From assembly GCA_938743325.2 (NCBI GenBank), contig OW568881.1, forward strand, positions 558,001 to 622,000: DNA of 64,000 nt, given 5' to 3'. A model generated the notes under the pieces. The model was not told the origin of the DNA. It saw only the letters and a list, made by a program, of their open reading frames with translations, and did no database searches. Origin of the DNA: Pycnococcus provasolii (taxonomy: Eukaryota > Chlorophyta > Pseudoscourfieldiophyceae > Pseudoscourfieldiales > Pycnococcaceae). The position numbers were made by a program, and so were the translations under genes. Each line of letters starts with the position of its first letter. Within the stretch, counting starts at the first letter, position 1. This document shows positions 20,401-30,443 of this stretch, piece by piece.

Positions 20401-21120
20401 TTAGTGCACCTTACGGTACACGAACGTCATCTGCTTGCCTTGCGGTGTATCGTAGCAGATCGTACGCGTATTGTTTTTCATGTCCACGGTCGCTTTCACG
20501 TCCGTGCTGCCACCTCCAGGTCCCAAGGCGTCAATCTTGTACGTCGCGAGACGATTCGGAATGTCAGCGTGCATAAGCGTGCCCTCCATTCTTGTGCCTC
20601 GACTGTCCGTCCCCTTCATTTTGAGTCCATCCGACTGTGTCGTGCTTTCGTGCGAGACTTTCATAACGTGGCAGCAGCAGCAACACTTCACATCAGTCGT
20701 TCCTTCTTCGCGAAGAGCGCCTGAGCTATCCGCAAGGCTTATTTTGGATACGACTGAGAACGACATACACGGCATAATTGACACGTCTCCTGTCTTGTAT
20801 TGGCCCACCATACCCTTCATCATTGATCGAAGTTGTTCTTGGTCAGATGCGGACATCGTCTGCACGACGGGCGGTTGCGTCGCCACGTGCCTGACCGGTA
20901 TGGTCTCATCGTGCGTGGCCGTGGGTGGTGCAGGTGGAGGCGGAGGTTGGTGCAACGGAGGTTGTGCTCCAACCACAACCGAGGTTGGCTCTGCAGGATG
21001 AGTCCGGCCTGTTAAAGTCGAAGTCGAAGTCGAACTTGCAACTATATTGTATTTCGCTTGTTGCTCAGCACGCAGACGTTCGACGAGCTCGCGAGCTGAC
21101 AAAGGCTCAGGCGGCGGCAT
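20401..21120 (-). CDS. Unknown protein with a five-cysteine run
   Basis: The 239-residue product is not recognised. Residues 1-30 form a charged helix (ARELVERLRAEQQAKYN). A Pro-rich linker follows (about 55-90), then an ordered-looking domain (about 95-239) with KGMVGQYKTGDVSI, a run of five Cys followed by His near residue 150, and a C-terminal part rich in Thr/Lys/Gly that ends MTFVYRKVH. The Cys cluster could bind a metal or be lipidated, but nothing in the context supports either. No signal peptide or membrane span is visible. It is convergent with phosphoglucomutase (about 140 bp apart). Coding status is supported by length and a composition unlike the surrounding spacers. Confidence 0.6.
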   Translation of the reverse strand: MPPPEPLSARELVERLRAEQQAKYNIVASSTSTSTLTGRTHPAEPTSVVVGAQPPLHQPPPPPAPPTATHDETIPVRHVATQPPVVQTMSASDQEQLRSMMKGMVGQYKTGDVSIMPCMSFSVVSKISLADSSGALREEGTTDVKCCCCCHVMKVSHESTTQSDGLKMKGTDSRGTRMEGTLMHADIPNRLATYKIDALGPGGGSTDVKATVDMKNNTRTICYDTPQGKQMTFVYRKVH

Positions 21121-21593
21121 ACTATGTAGTATGAGTGTCTGCGGCGTTCACTGGCACTTACTTTTTAAGGCCGAGGCACTTACTATTTTTTAAGGCCGAG
21201 GCACTTAAGGCGGGTGACACGATGCTACCAAATACCACTAGAAAGAAAAATATCTCCTCCCTCCGGCCCCACCTTCCGGCCCCTCCCCCCCCCCGGACGC
21301 GTCGACGGATCCTCGACGAAAAGAACCGTCTCGGACAAGTCAAGTCAAGGCAGTCGGATGGAGGGAGGGCCGGAGGGATGGGAAAAAAACAACAGACGTC
21401 CCCGGGGGCAGGTCGGGGAGGACGACCCCAGGGGATCCCGCACTTTCCCCACGAGCTTTTTAGTGGACTCGTTTTGATGGAGGGATCCCGCGCATGTTTA
21501 TTTAATTTTTGTTAAAATTGTCTTACAGCACAGCACATAACCTTTTTTTTTTTTTTTTTTAATTAAAAAAACTTTGTCTACCATATGTAGTGT
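21121..21593. other. Spacer with a direct repeat and homopolymers
   Basis: A direct duplication of a ~22-bp unit (TTTTTAAGGCCGAGGCACTTA) occurs at about 21165-21211. A C-run lies near 21285 and a T-run near 21542-21560. No gene is seen. Confidence 0.6.
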
Positions 21594-22778
21594 TTATAGG
21601 ATGCGCCCGCCAGTGCCGCAAGCCGTGTCGAAGTCAAACCCCTTGAATTCGTGGAATTGACGCAACTCAGTCATGTAGAGCCACCAACCCACGAACAGAA
21701 ACGGAAGAGCTGTGCGGAATGTGTGACTCATCTCGAAGTCGAACACGGAAATGCTGACGCGAGTCGCGCGCAGGTGCGCCCAGAAGTTGGAGCGCTCCGT
21801 CGGGTTCCAGCCAAGCTCGCGGCACTCCATCACGTCCTTTGCAACCTCGTCAGGCCAGTCGTTGAGCCCAATGAACGGCTCCATCGCCATGATTGTCACG
21901 CACGTGTTGGCGACGAAAATCAGGAAGAACGGCCAGCCTCCCCACGGTCTCAACTCCGCGTCGTAGAGGACCACCGCCTGCATCAACAAGTAGCAGAGAA
22001 AGAAGCTGAAAAAGCCGCGCGACACAGAACGTCCGAATTTCTTGCGATTTGCATTCACGTCGCTGTACGCGTTCACGGCCGCGTCGTAGTCGAGCTCGTT
22101 CGCCTTTAACGCGCACAGGAATGCGCTCTCCATGTCCTCTAGGTAGACTTGCTGGAAGTGAAACGTAATGGCGTTCACCGTGTTGTGCGCGAGGTAGATT
22201 AGGACGAGCAGTACCGCCGCGCCGGCAAAATCGGCAAGTCCTCCGTCGCGCAGCCAAATAATCACGGGAACGATACCTAACGTGAACGCCGCGACTGTCA
22301 TGGGTACGACGTGGCTGATGCTTTTGTTGATGGCGCGACGCACAGGCGTGGCGTTGTCCCACGGGCTCGGCATGTCTGTACTAACTTGGAGGTAGACTAG
22401 CATGGATGCGAAGTCGACGACCATGCAGACAGCGCCGATGACGAAGAACAGCGATGCTCGCGTTGCGCATAGCGTATGCGAAGAGTGCGTATTTAGGTTT
22501 GCAAGGTGTGCGCTGTGTGCGGCCAGTGTCGTGGCGTACGCCGCCAAGGCGGATGAAAAGGCGTACAGTATGAAAAAAGCGGCTGCGGCGAGAGGCGACG
22601 CTTTCAGGCACTTGAACGTGGCAAGAACAAAACTGGAAGATGAAGATAACGACGGGGAAGACTGACTGTGAGTCAACACGTTTTCTTCTGAATCCAGTTC
22701 TTCACCACTTAAGGGTAACCCTTCAGAGGAGTAGCCTGAAGTGTACGTGAGCAAAGCGCGGGTGAGAGGCGTCGACAT
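21594..22778 (-). CDS. Polytopic membrane protein of unknown function
   Basis: The 394-residue product uses the Met at 22778; the longer ORF adds a leader-like segment. An acidic/Ser-rich cytosolic N-terminus (about 50 residues) precedes roughly seven hydrophobic spans, for example PLAAAAFFILYAFSSALAAY, ASLFFVIGAVCMVVDFASML, AAFTLGIVPVIIWL and GAAVLLVLIYLA. After a hydrophilic loop with DYDAAVNAYSDVNANRKKFG come FFSFFLCYLLMQAVVLY and FFLIFVANTCVTIMAM. The last span is near LPFLFVGWWLYM. I do not recognise the family and see no transporter signature. A telomere-like array begins about 95 bp upstream of the start. Confidence 0.7.
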   Translation of the reverse strand: MSTPLTRALLTYTSGYSSEGLPLSGEELDSEENVLTHSQSSPSLSSSSSFVLATFKCLKASPLAAAAFFILYAFSSALAAYATTLAAHSAHLANLNTHSSHTLCATRASLFFVIGAVCMVVDFASMLVYLQVSTDMPSPWDNATPVRRAINKSISHVVPMTVAAFTLGIVPVIIWLRDGGLADFAGAAVLLVLIYLAHNTVNAITFHFQQVYLEDMESAFLCALKANELDYDAAVNAYSDVNANRKKFGRSVSRGFFSFFLCYLLMQAVVLYDAELRPWGGWPFFLIFVANTCVTIMAMEPFIGLNDWPDEVAKDVMECRELGWNPTERSNFWAHLRATRVSISVFDFEMSHTFRTALPFLFVGWWLYMTELRQFHEFKGFDFDTACGTGGRIL

Positions 22779-22872
22779 GATAATTAGACTTCTATGCAAG
22801 AAACAGGCGACGGAGTGACGGGTTGTGCCCACACAACGTGCAAGGTGGGGCAAGTAACAAGTTCACGCGACG

Positions 22873-22963
22873 CTAACCCTAACCCTAACCCTGCTAACCC
22901 TAACCCTGCTAACCCTAACCCTAACCCTGCTAACCCTAACCCCTCTAACCCTAACCCTAACCG
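22873..22963 (-). repeat. Telomere-like CCCTAA array (sense TTAGGG for the membrane-protein gene)
   Basis: About 13 CCCTAA units with CTG and CCT interruptions lie about 95 bp upstream of the start at 22778. Confidence 0.95.
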
Positions 22964-23910
22964 AGTCGTCTCCTCCAGCTAGGGTTTCCCTTGGATGTGA
23001 GCCAGATGTGAGCCTGTGAGAAAAAACAAAGAAAAGAGGGGAAAGACGACGACGCAACCACCCTAACCACCTTAGCTAACCACCGTAACCACCGTAACCG
23101 GACCCCGGGCAGGGCCGCAGGGGGCCCTCCCACCTTAAACTCAAGACGTTTTTTCACTTTTTTGCCCAAGTTTTGCCGTCAAAAAAAGGGGGCCCCAGCA
23201 AAGCAGGGGTCCCCCCCCCCTTTCAGGATCCTCCTCCTACCTTTCCCCGTACCCTAGTCTAAGCTAAATACACGTCACTCCGGCCCTGCTGCCCCCACAT
23301 GAGCCATTTCGCCCTCCCCTCAATCTGCTGCCTCATTCTCACTCTGCTGGCAACTGGGTTGTACTGCACGTTCGTCACTGGTGCTATATAGTGCTTGGAT
23401 ATTACTGGGGGTATCATTGGGAATAACATCAGTGGCTACAGTTTTCTTCTCTCGAGCTATCTCTATTTGATTCTCGTGCTCGTATTTGATTTTTGTGCTT
23501 GATTCTCGTCGCCAAAGGTGTTGTGTCGTGCACACTGCAGTTCGATTAAATGTATCCTCGACCCTCCGGCGTGTTGCACCGTACAACACACCAAGGGTCA
23601 GGAAATAGCAAAGGTGGTGGCGACATATCCTTAGGAGCAGCACCGGAGGTTATAGCAAAGCCAGCTCTGCTTTTCAAGCAAAGCAGATAAAACAAAAGCA
23701 GGGGGTACAGGGGAAGAGCACCGCAGTGAGTGCACAGGGGAATCACATCACATCACATCACATCACATCACATACAACAACTACTACGCAGCACAGACAG
23801 CACAGCTTTACATAATTAGTCTCGGACGAGTTGGCTGGCACAGCTTTACACATTCTTTTCTTATTTTCTTGCTTCGGGTTACATACACAAAAGAAGCACA
23901 TCAACAAACC
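22964..23910. other. Gene-free spacer before the CID8-like gene
   Basis: It contains ACCACC/GTAACC repeats (about 23055-23100), a C-run near 23212, and a CACAT pentamer run (about 23748-23772) close to the next gene. Short ORFs here lack ATG starts or recognisable motifs. Confidence 0.5.
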
Positions 23911-24113
23911 ATGGAGCACGCAGTTCCGAACGACGACGACTTGGAAAACCACCTGCTGAACCCGTTCGCGCACGACTTTGTTCCTATTCAGCAAATCGAC
24001 GGGTTTTTGCCGCAGGGTCATATGGGCATGGAAGGTTTTGTTTTGCAAAACCACCAGCAGTCGCAACAAGCAGCCATCGCCGCTGCCACCGCTCTGCGCA
24101 TCGCGCAAGCTGC

Positions 24114-24150
<37 letters not shown>

Positions 24151-25209
24151 CAACAAAGAGAACATCAGCAGCAGATTCAGCAAATGGAACAGCTGCAGCA
24201 GCAAATGCAGCAGCAATCTCTACCACCACAGCTACTCCAAACACCACCGCGACCACCACCGACGGAGCAACAACAGCAACAACAACAGCAGCAACAACAA
24301 CAACAACAGCAACAGCAACAGCAGCAGCAGCAACAACAACAACAACTCATGCAGGCTGCTAGCGCTGTAGCCGCAGTTCAAGCAGCTGTTCAAGCTGCGC
24401 AGCAGGTGGCTCAGAGTCCACCACAGCAGGTTGCCGTTCCTGTTCCCGTTCAAGTTCCCGTGGCTGTGCCCGTGGCTGTGCCAATAGCTATGCCTAGCCC
24501 TGGGACGGGCGCCATGACTGGCATGACGTCCGTGATGTCGCAGCCTCCTCCTCCTCCTCCTCCTCCTCAGATGCACATGCTTGGACCACCGTTTGGCGAC
24601 CCCTCAAAGCCGTTCGAGACTCAGCGACGCACCATCTACGTGTGCGACGTCGACAGCGCGGTGAGCGAAGATCTGCTGAAGAACATGTTCCAGCAGTACG
24701 GGACAGTTCTCGAGTGTCGAATATGCGGCGATCCGAACAGCAGGATGCGCTTCGCATTCGTGGAGTTCAACTCGGATGTCTCCGCAAACCTCGCGCTTGA
24801 GTTCAACGGCACGGTGATTGGCAACAGCCCCGTTCGCGTGCTGCCAAGCCGCACGTCGATCGTTCCGGTGAACCCCACGTACCTTCCTCGGAGCGAGCAC
24901 GAGCGCGTGCTGGCAGACAAGACAATATACGTTGCGAACGTGGACAACGCCATCTCGAAGGAAGACCTGCGCTCATTCTTCGAGGGCGTTTGTGGTCCTG
25001 TTGGAAAGCTCCGCCTGCTGGCTGACAAGACGAGCAGCAAGAGCATCGCGTTTGTGGAGTTCATGCTACCAGAGTGCGCAGCGATGGCGTTGAACTGCAG
25101 TGGTGCCATCTTGGGCACGAGTCAGATTCGCGTTTCGCCGTCCAAGACACCGGTGCGGAATTTCAAAGGGGGTGCTGGCAAGCCTCGTAGGGACAAGAGA
25201 ATGGAGTAG
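23911..25209 (+). CDS. CID8-like poly(A)-binding-protein-interacting protein (PAM2 plus two RRMs)
   Basis: The 432-residue product uses the Met at 23911, which has an ACCATGG context. Residues 15-25 (LLNPFAHDFVP) match the PAM2 motif that binds the MLLE domain of poly(A)-binding protein. Two polyglutamine tracts (CAG/CAA mixed, about 16 and 30 Gln) and a Val/Pro repeat follow. RRM1 (RTIYVCDVDSAVSE...MRFAFVEF) and RRM2 (KTIYVANVDNAISK...SIAFVEF) are linked by VRVLPSRTSIVPVNPTYLPRS. That linker and the ending IRVSPSKTPVR are near-diagnostic for plant CID8-13 proteins. Known role: these proteins bind PABP and RNA and influence mRNA translation or stability. The polyQ expansions are extra compared with land-plant members and may promote condensation (inference). 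Confidence 0.9.
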
Positions 25210-25722
25210 GCGGCTGCTAGAGGAAGTTTTTTCAGAAGCAGCAGTTATTTTTTATCTGTCTCTCGCAACGTTCTTTCTTTCTTTTTTTTTGGGGTGGGAA
25301 TAAGATGCAAGTCAGGTGTGTTTTCGCAGAATTTTTAAGATGCTGGCACATGATTTCGACTTGTGGGATACTTCAATATACAAATAAGAGTGCGATAAGC
25401 AGTCCTGCTCTTTGAGTACGGGGTGCTTGATCGCCCAACTGTGCGACGCCGCTCGGTTGACCTTTTTCTTTTTGCATTTCTATTGTATGTTTTTTTCTAG
25501 TAATTCACCGAATTGTATCTCTTTACACACGCCTGCCTACAAGACGCCCGCTTGAAAAAATTCGTTTCTTATTTTTTCTTTTACCAAACAACTTCTTTGC
25601 TCCAACCCACCCAGTGGCAACATTGTTCTCTTTTGTTGTTTTCTTTTTTTTTTTTTTTTTGCTGGATTTCTTTTCTTTTTGTCCTTATTTTGGCGAAGTC
25701 ACCAAACTCTCGCTCGCGCACT
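25210..25722. other. T-rich convergent 3' spacer
   Basis: The region between two convergent genes is T-rich (long T-runs near 25280 and 25645) and probably serves as two 3' UTRs. No gene is seen. Confidence 0.5.
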
Positions 25723-26253
25723 TCATTTCATGCCTTCCGTGAACTCGTCAAGTTCCTCGGTCGTGATTGTCTGCTCGTCTCCCGCAAAGTCGTTGTCCTC
25801 CGTAAGGAATAGCATGCAGTGGCACTCCTTTCGCTCACGCATGGGCACACACGGGCAGTTCCAGAATCCCTGTTCCGCCTCGAGCGCCTTGTCGTCGTAG
25901 TGTCGGCACGGGCACAGCGGCGCACCGAGTTCGTCCTTATGTTCTGCGAGTCCCTGTATGACAACCGCGGTAACACTTTTGTCCATGCAGAAGTACGTTC
26001 CTGATCGTTTCGCGTACTGTTCTGAGAACTTGCGCATCACCTCGAGGTTTTTCGACACCACCGCAGACCCGTCTTCTTGCGAGGAAGATGTGGTAGCAGA
26101 TTCTGAGGATGTTGTTTCTGCACGTATTTTCACAGAAAACCGAGACCGAGACCCTTGAGACGAAGAGAGAGTTCTCCGACACCCTGACAAGAGCCTAGAA
26201 GGAGACGAAGACGTTCTCATGGAAGTGACTCTGGGAGTGCGGACGACGGACAT
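25723..26253 (-). CDS. FTRC: Ferredoxin-thioredoxin reductase, catalytic chain (plastid)
   Basis: The 176-residue product uses the Met at 26253. Residues 1-45 are a Ser/Arg-rich transit peptide. All seven family cysteines are present at exact spacing: C89, then CPC at 114-116, CPC at 133-135 and CHC at 144-146 (C-x24-CPC-x16-CPC-x8-CHC). This is the 4Fe-4S plus redox-disulfide catalytic site. The enzyme passes electrons from photosystem-I-reduced ferredoxin to thioredoxins f and m, switching Calvin-cycle enzymes on in light. The mature length is typical. It is strong evidence for an oxygenic photosynthetic host. The longer ORF to 26391 overlaps leader sequence and is not used. Confidence 0.97.
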   Translation of the reverse strand: MSVVRTPRVTSMRTSSSPSRLLSGCRRTLSSSQGSRSRFSVKIRAETTSSESATTSSSQEDGSAVVSKNLEVMRKFSEQYAKRSGTYFCMDKSVTAVVIQGLAEHKDELGAPLCPCRHYDDKALEAEQGFWNCPCVPMRERKECHCMLFLTEDNDFAGDEQTITTEELDEFTEGMK

Positions 26254-26901
26254 GGTTCGCGAGAAATATAATAATATATTGTCTGGCTGCAGGGGAAATG
26301 CAGCCAGACAGAGGCTCCGGCCTCCGGGGACGGAGGGGTGATGACGAGGCGCACTTAAAAAGAAGAAGTGGGGATCCGTCCTTGCGCTCACTCACCTAGG
26401 TGATATTGTTTCGACAGCGCCGTAACCTGCAAATCTTATCACAAACCACAAATTCTCCCAACAAATTCTCCCAACAAATACCCGGGTAGAAAGGACGCCT
26501 GAGGCAATCCCAAGGCCAAGAAAGCTTTCCGAAAGGGCAGAGGTGGCATCTCACAGTAGTGGTGTTCAGTAGTGGGGTTTGGGGAAAGGAACTCCAAATA
26601 GTAGGGGTTTGATGAAGAGCCCTCGGCCTGACTGACTGCCTCTGCCTTTCCTCTGCCCTCTGGTGTCTGGCCCTTTCTGGCCCTTTCTGGGGGGATCCCT
26701 GGCCGTTTAGGGGATCCCTCCCCGAACTGTTCACAAAACGGAATCGTAAACGAAAATGGGATTTTGAGCCAACGTGAGCCACCTCACGCGTCCTCGGGTC
26801 CCGAGGCGAACTCAATTCTCAAACGCGTCATCCCCGCCACAACTAAATATTAATCTTACGAACGTTTTCGCGGTGTGTGTTCCTCGATTCCTCGGTCTTG
26901 A
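26254..26901. other. Divergent spacer with short tandem duplications
   Basis: It holds a duplicated AAATTCTCCCAAC unit (about 26451-26477), a duplicated GGCCCTTTCT unit (about 26669-26690) and GGGGATCCCT repeats (about 26690-26720). No gene is seen; promoters for both flanking genes probably lie here. Confidence 0.5.
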
Positions 26902-27786
26902 ATGGTGGTGGCATCCAGTGGTGGTAGTGGTGGCATTCCTTCGTTGGCTCTCCCAGGCTCCTACATGAGTGTATCTACAGAACAAGCGTCTCCTAATAAC
27001 CTTGGATCGCAGCAGCTTCCCAATAAATCATCTCGCTCGGAAAAAAAAATTAAAAAGATGGGTTCCGTTTCTCAGTCTTCGGCGGGGGGGTCATTCCCGT
27101 TCCTGCGCTCGGAAATCAGACGCTCCGTGCGTGCGCAGAGAAGAAAAGAACGCATGCAATCCGCACAACCGCACGCTGACAGGTTTAACGTGTGCGAAAG
27201 TGACCCCGAAGTTACTTCCATCAGACGCGCGTTCGGAGCGAGGAAAGCGAGGAGGTATCTTAACGAACTCCTACTCAGAGATATGGAAGACGCTAGCAGC
27301 TGGACGGTCGACGACATGAACGCGTCGTTCAACCCAGTGCCGTTCGGGGAGCCGCGCAGGTACCCGCTCACGCAAATCTTCGAAGATGAGAAGAATGGCG
27401 CAGCCGTGCGCGACGCCTTCCTCGCGCAAGGGGCTGAGTGCGACGTGGGGCAACATCAACAACAACAGCAGCAGCAGCAACACATGTCGAGGCGAAGGCA
27501 ACACAGCGCAGGTGGAGGGTGGACGAACGTTAGCAGACGAGGGAGGGATGCCCTCAAGGAGGCTGTGAAGGAGGGCAAGGAACAGCTGAGGAGCATCGAG
27601 GATGAAATTTTGTCAGCAGTGAAACTCGGCGGCGCTGAGCTCGTCTCCAAAGTTCCGTCGTCCTATCAACGGCTGCTGTGGTACTCTCTGAGCCAATATT
27701 ATGGGTGCACGGCAGAGAAAGTACCGGTCGACACCGTCGTCGTGAGTATTCCTGAACACATCAACGTCGAACGTGTCGCCGTGTAA
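26902..27786 (+). CDS. R3H-associated-domain / R3H protein (R3HDM4-like)
   Basis: The 294-residue product may start at 26902 or at the next Met (26965). The central region (about residues 70-165) resembles the R3H-associated N-terminal domain: FLRSEIRRSVRAQRRKERM, RARKARRYLNELLLRDMED-like helix, then FGEPRRYPLTQIFEDEKNGAAVRDAF. A short polyGln run and a basic linker follow. The C-terminal part (about 245-285) has PSSYQRLLWYSLSQYYGC, which fits an R3H-like single-stranded nucleic-acid-binding domain although the canonical R-x3-H pair is not clear. Known relatives (R3HDM4, fungal and plant R3H proteins) are poorly characterised. An RNA- or DNA-binding role is family-level inference. Confidence 0.62.
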   Translation: MVVASSGGSGGIPSLALPGSYMSVSTEQASPNNLGSQQLPNKSSRSEKKIKKMGSVSQSSAGGSFPFLRSEIRRSVRAQRRKERMQSAQPHADRFNVCESDPEVTSIRRAFGARKARRYLNELLLRDMEDASSWTVDDMNASFNPVPFGEPRRYPLTQIFEDEKNGAAVRDAFLAQGAECDVGQHQQQQQQQQHMSRRRQHSAGGGWTNVSRRGRDALKEAVKEGKEQLRSIEDEILSAVKLGGAELVSKVPSSYQRLLWYSLSQYYGCTAEKVPVDTVVVSIPEHINVERVAV

Positions 27787-27903
27787 CTCCTCCTCTTCAT
27801 GTTAACAAAACAAAGCAAACTTTTGTTTTTTGTTTTCAATCGCTACTCAAGAGGACTTTGCAACACAAACAAAACGAAACAAAAAAGTCAGCCAGTCCGT
27901 CGT

Positions 27904-28902
27904 TCATTCGACGCCAGGAAGCTTCTGCCTTATGGGCCCGCCTTGCTTCCTCTCTTCCATCTTTGCGCGCTTACTGACAGGCACCGCAGGTCCACCGTTG
28001 CGGTCCGTGTCAATCATGCTCGTGAAACGTTTCACTTGCCTCCTCCTGTCCTCCATCAGCTCCGCTTCCACATCCTCTGGTTCTAGATCCATCGACGATG
28101 CCGCCGCGCCGCCACCGCCTGTGAGCGCGCGATTCACGCCTGCCGCCGTTAGCAGAGCTACTGCCACGCACCCGAGCGCCGTTGCAACGCTCGTTGTCGT
28201 GCTCGGCGAACTGTACGAATCGGGCATATCTGCATACTGCTTGGCCTGCTGCACAGCTGCCGACGGCGTGGGTGTGGGTGCAGCACGTACAGGCGGCGCG
28301 GGTGTGACGGGAGCCACCACCGCTGGCGCCTCGGGCTCAACCACGGGTGGCGCTGAACGAGGTGCAGTAGGCTCGTCCTTCTTCTCCTTCCTCCTCTCCT
28401 TCCTCTTCGCCGCCGCGCGCGTTTCTCTCGAAAGAACCTCTTTCGACATCACGCCAAAGTTCCCCGTCGCAGGCACGCCACGGTCAGCCTGCCAAGCTTC
28501 GACGGCTTCCTTCGTGACAAATCCAAAGTATCCCGTCGGTCCACCCGCGAACGTGTAGTACCCTGCCTGCGTGAGCACAACCTGCAAGTCTTCCACATCT
28601 GTTCCGTAGTCACCCTCCATCAGCACGCGATCGGTCTTACCAAGTCGTTTGGCCGCTAAGTTGCTGCTGGTGGCCGATCTTTTCGAACCGCCACCTCCGA
28701 TGCCAAGCAGAGCGAGAGTTTGCAAGTTGCGACGCCGACGACGATCAGCACCACCACAAGGGTGGTTTGTCACCCCGACTCTCCCTTGACCTTGAGGAAG
28801 CAGTGAAGGCGCCAGAACTCCTCGACTCCTCCTCAGGAGCGGCGCCGAGAAGCGCGGCCGAGAAGCACCAGCGAGCGGCCGCAGGTAAGGATGAGTTGAC
28901 AT
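27904..28902 (-). CDS. Peptidoglycan-binding-domain-like protein with membrane anchor, probably plastid
   Basis: The 332-residue product uses the Met at 28902. The N-terminus (Arg/Ser/Leu-rich, few acids) looks like a plastid transit peptide. Residues about 93-155 form a PG_binding_1-type module: LMEGDYGTDVEDLQVVLTQAGYY, then TGYFGFVTKEAVEAWQADRG and TGNFG. A highly basic stretch (RAAAKRKERRKEKK) and a Pro/Ala linker follow, then one hydrophobic span (SVATALGCVAVALLTAAGV) and a charged tail. PG_binding_1 domains in bacteria bind cell-wall peptidoglycan. In plants the module occurs in plastid proteins such as pTAC5, where the ligand is unknown. A thylakoid or envelope location is inference. 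Confidence 0.68.
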   Translation of the reverse strand: MSTHPYLRPLAGASRPRFSAPLLRRSRGVLAPSLLPQGQGRVGVTNHPCGGADRRRRRNLQTLALLGIGGGGSKRSATSSNLAAKRLGKTDRVLMEGDYGTDVEDLQVVLTQAGYYTFAGGPTGYFGFVTKEAVEAWQADRGVPATGNFGVMSKEVLSRETRAAAKRKERRKEKKDEPTAPRSAPPVVEPEAPAVVAPVTPAPPVRAAPTPTPSAAVQQAKQYADMPDSYSSPSTTTSVATALGCVAVALLTAAGVNRALTGGGGAAASSMDLEPEDVEAELMEDRRRQVKRFTSMIDTDRNGGPAVPVSKRAKMEERKQGGPIRQKLPGVE

Positions 28903-29391
28903 GGGAGTCAGCGTGGGAGATGAGTGACCCGAGATAACCCTTGGGAGAATACGACAAGTCTTCTTAAGAAAAAGAAGACGGAGCAAGACGACGACAAGGT
29001 GGTGCGATGCGACGCGACGAGGCGATGATTTCACGCGAGCGCACGCCCAACCTTACGGGTCCCTCGGACAGTCGGAAGCACCACCCACGAGGAAGGCCAA
29101 GGCCAAGGCCAAGGGGAGGGGAGGGCCACCTCACCCACCTCACCCCCTCTAGGAAGGGGGAGGGTTAAGAAACTTGCCTAAGCGCGGGAAAGAAAAGACA
29201 AAGCAAAGCAAAGCAAGCATTAGACGGAGACGGATTCGGGAACAACATTGGAACAACCACAGGATAATATTCGTCAGAATAATGTACCGTAACGTCGGTA
29301 CCGGTAACGATGTTTATATGTATAAACTAGTCTATTATATCACACAGTACATAGTCTAGACTATGTAGTATACACGCACGCGTAAAAGGGA
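28903..29391. other. Spacer with AAGGCC tandem repeat
   Basis: AAGGCC hexamers repeat at about 29095-29117. An AT-rich end (about 29260-29360) contains GTACCG palindromic pieces. No gene is seen. Confidence 0.5.
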
Positions 29392-30408
29392 TCACACGGG
29401 CACGGGCCGAGAGTGCGGCGGCAACATACGACCTCGCGTGTCCGCGTTCGGTATGCTCAGCACAGCCACGCCAGCCATAACCAGAAGCCAGCTCATCATA
29501 AGCAGGCTGCACTGCGCCCAACCGCTGGGAAGCGGCTCGCCGAGCGCGAGAACGCCGACGACGATGCCCGTCATCACCGTCGACGCGCTCGCCACCGCGC
29601 CAACCACCACGGCACCTCCGTCGCGAAACGCGCGTGTCTGCGCCGCGAACCCTGTCGCGGTGTGCGCCACCGAAAGCACAAAGCCGACGGCGTACCACGC
29701 GCGGTGGTTCGTCGCAACAGCGAGCACCATCCCCCCTCGCGTTAGACTTGCGGATAGGCCAAAGCAAGATCCCGCTGTTATGCCGCACACGATAGCGTCC
29801 GCCCTTGCATTTTTGGAAAGCGTGGAGGTGACCGGTCCGACGACGCCTGGACTGAGTGCGTTGAGCGCGGTTGCGGGCGCCGGCGCGGGCACAGTCGTTT
29901 CTGCGGCGCGGTTTTGCACTTCTCGGTCTTGGAGGTACCACACCATGAGCGCGTTTGCGACGATGAGTAGCGCGAGTCTGAGTAGCGTGAGCGTGACGTG
30001 CACGTGCGGCGGTCTGGTGGCTCCGCTCGCGTCCGCGCCATCCTCGTTCGCGGTAACTCCGACGCCTATGGTTCCTAGCGCGACCGCGAAGGCGGCGAGC
30101 ATCTCCGGCGGTCTTAGTCGTTCTCCTAGAAACATGTGACTGTAGAGCGCGAGGGCGACGAGTCCAAATCCCGCGGCAGGTTGCGTGACTGACACGTGTC
30201 CCCTCGCAACGGCGAGAACCATGAGCAGTCCACCGAGCAGGTCGAGTAGCGTCCCAAGTCTCCACGACGTATCTCTGATGTACTGCGACAGGATCCTCGG
30301 CGGCCAGAGCGTCAGCCGCGGCAGACGTCGCGCCCCTTCTCTCTGCAGTGCTTTCCCGACGTTACTTAACGTCGACGCCAAGACGGCTAACGTCACAGCC
30401 ACCATCAT
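29392..30408 (-). CDS. DMT-superfamily membrane transporter, NIPA-like
   Basis: The 338-residue product has about nine hydrophobic spans and no signal peptide. The opening TLAVLASTLSNVGKALQREG, the block WRLGTLLDLLGGLLMVLAVARGHVSVTQPAAGFGLVALALYSHMFLGERL, and the later GDSGASVSKMLM-equivalent region resemble NIPA/DUF803 and EamA-type transporters of plants. NIPA proteins carry magnesium and other divalent cations in animals; substrates of plant and algal relatives are mostly unknown. The second half (ITAGSCFGLSASLTRGG, SASTVMTGIVVGVLALGEPLP) is the expected internal duplication. A loop rich in Ala/Pro/Thr (about residues 165-190) separates the halves. A TAACC pentamer array starts only 12 bp upstream of the start. 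Confidence 0.6.
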   Translation of the reverse strand: MMVAVTLAVLASTLSNVGKALQREGARRLPRLTLWPPRILSQYIRDTSWRLGTLLDLLGGLLMVLAVARGHVSVTQPAAGFGLVALALYSHMFLGERLRPPEMLAAFAVALGTIGVGVTANEDGADASGATRPPHVHVTLTLLRLALLIVANALMVWYLQDREVQNRAAETTVPAPAPATALNALSPGVVGPVTSTLSKNARADAIVCGITAGSCFGLSASLTRGGMVLAVATNHRAWYAVGFVLSVAHTATGFAAQTRAFRDGGAVVVGAVASASTVMTGIVVGVLALGEPLPSGWAQCSLLMMSWLLVMAGVAVLSIPNADTRGRMLPPHSRPVPV

Positions 30409-30419
30409 CTTTGCTCGTC

Positions 30420-30443
30420 TAACCTAACCTAACCTAACCTAAC
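30420..30443 (-). repeat. TAACC pentamer array (TTAGG on sense strand)
   Basis: About five TAACC/CTAAC pentamers lie 12 bp upstream of the transporter start. The unit is TTAGG, one G shorter than the other arrays. Confidence 0.9.
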
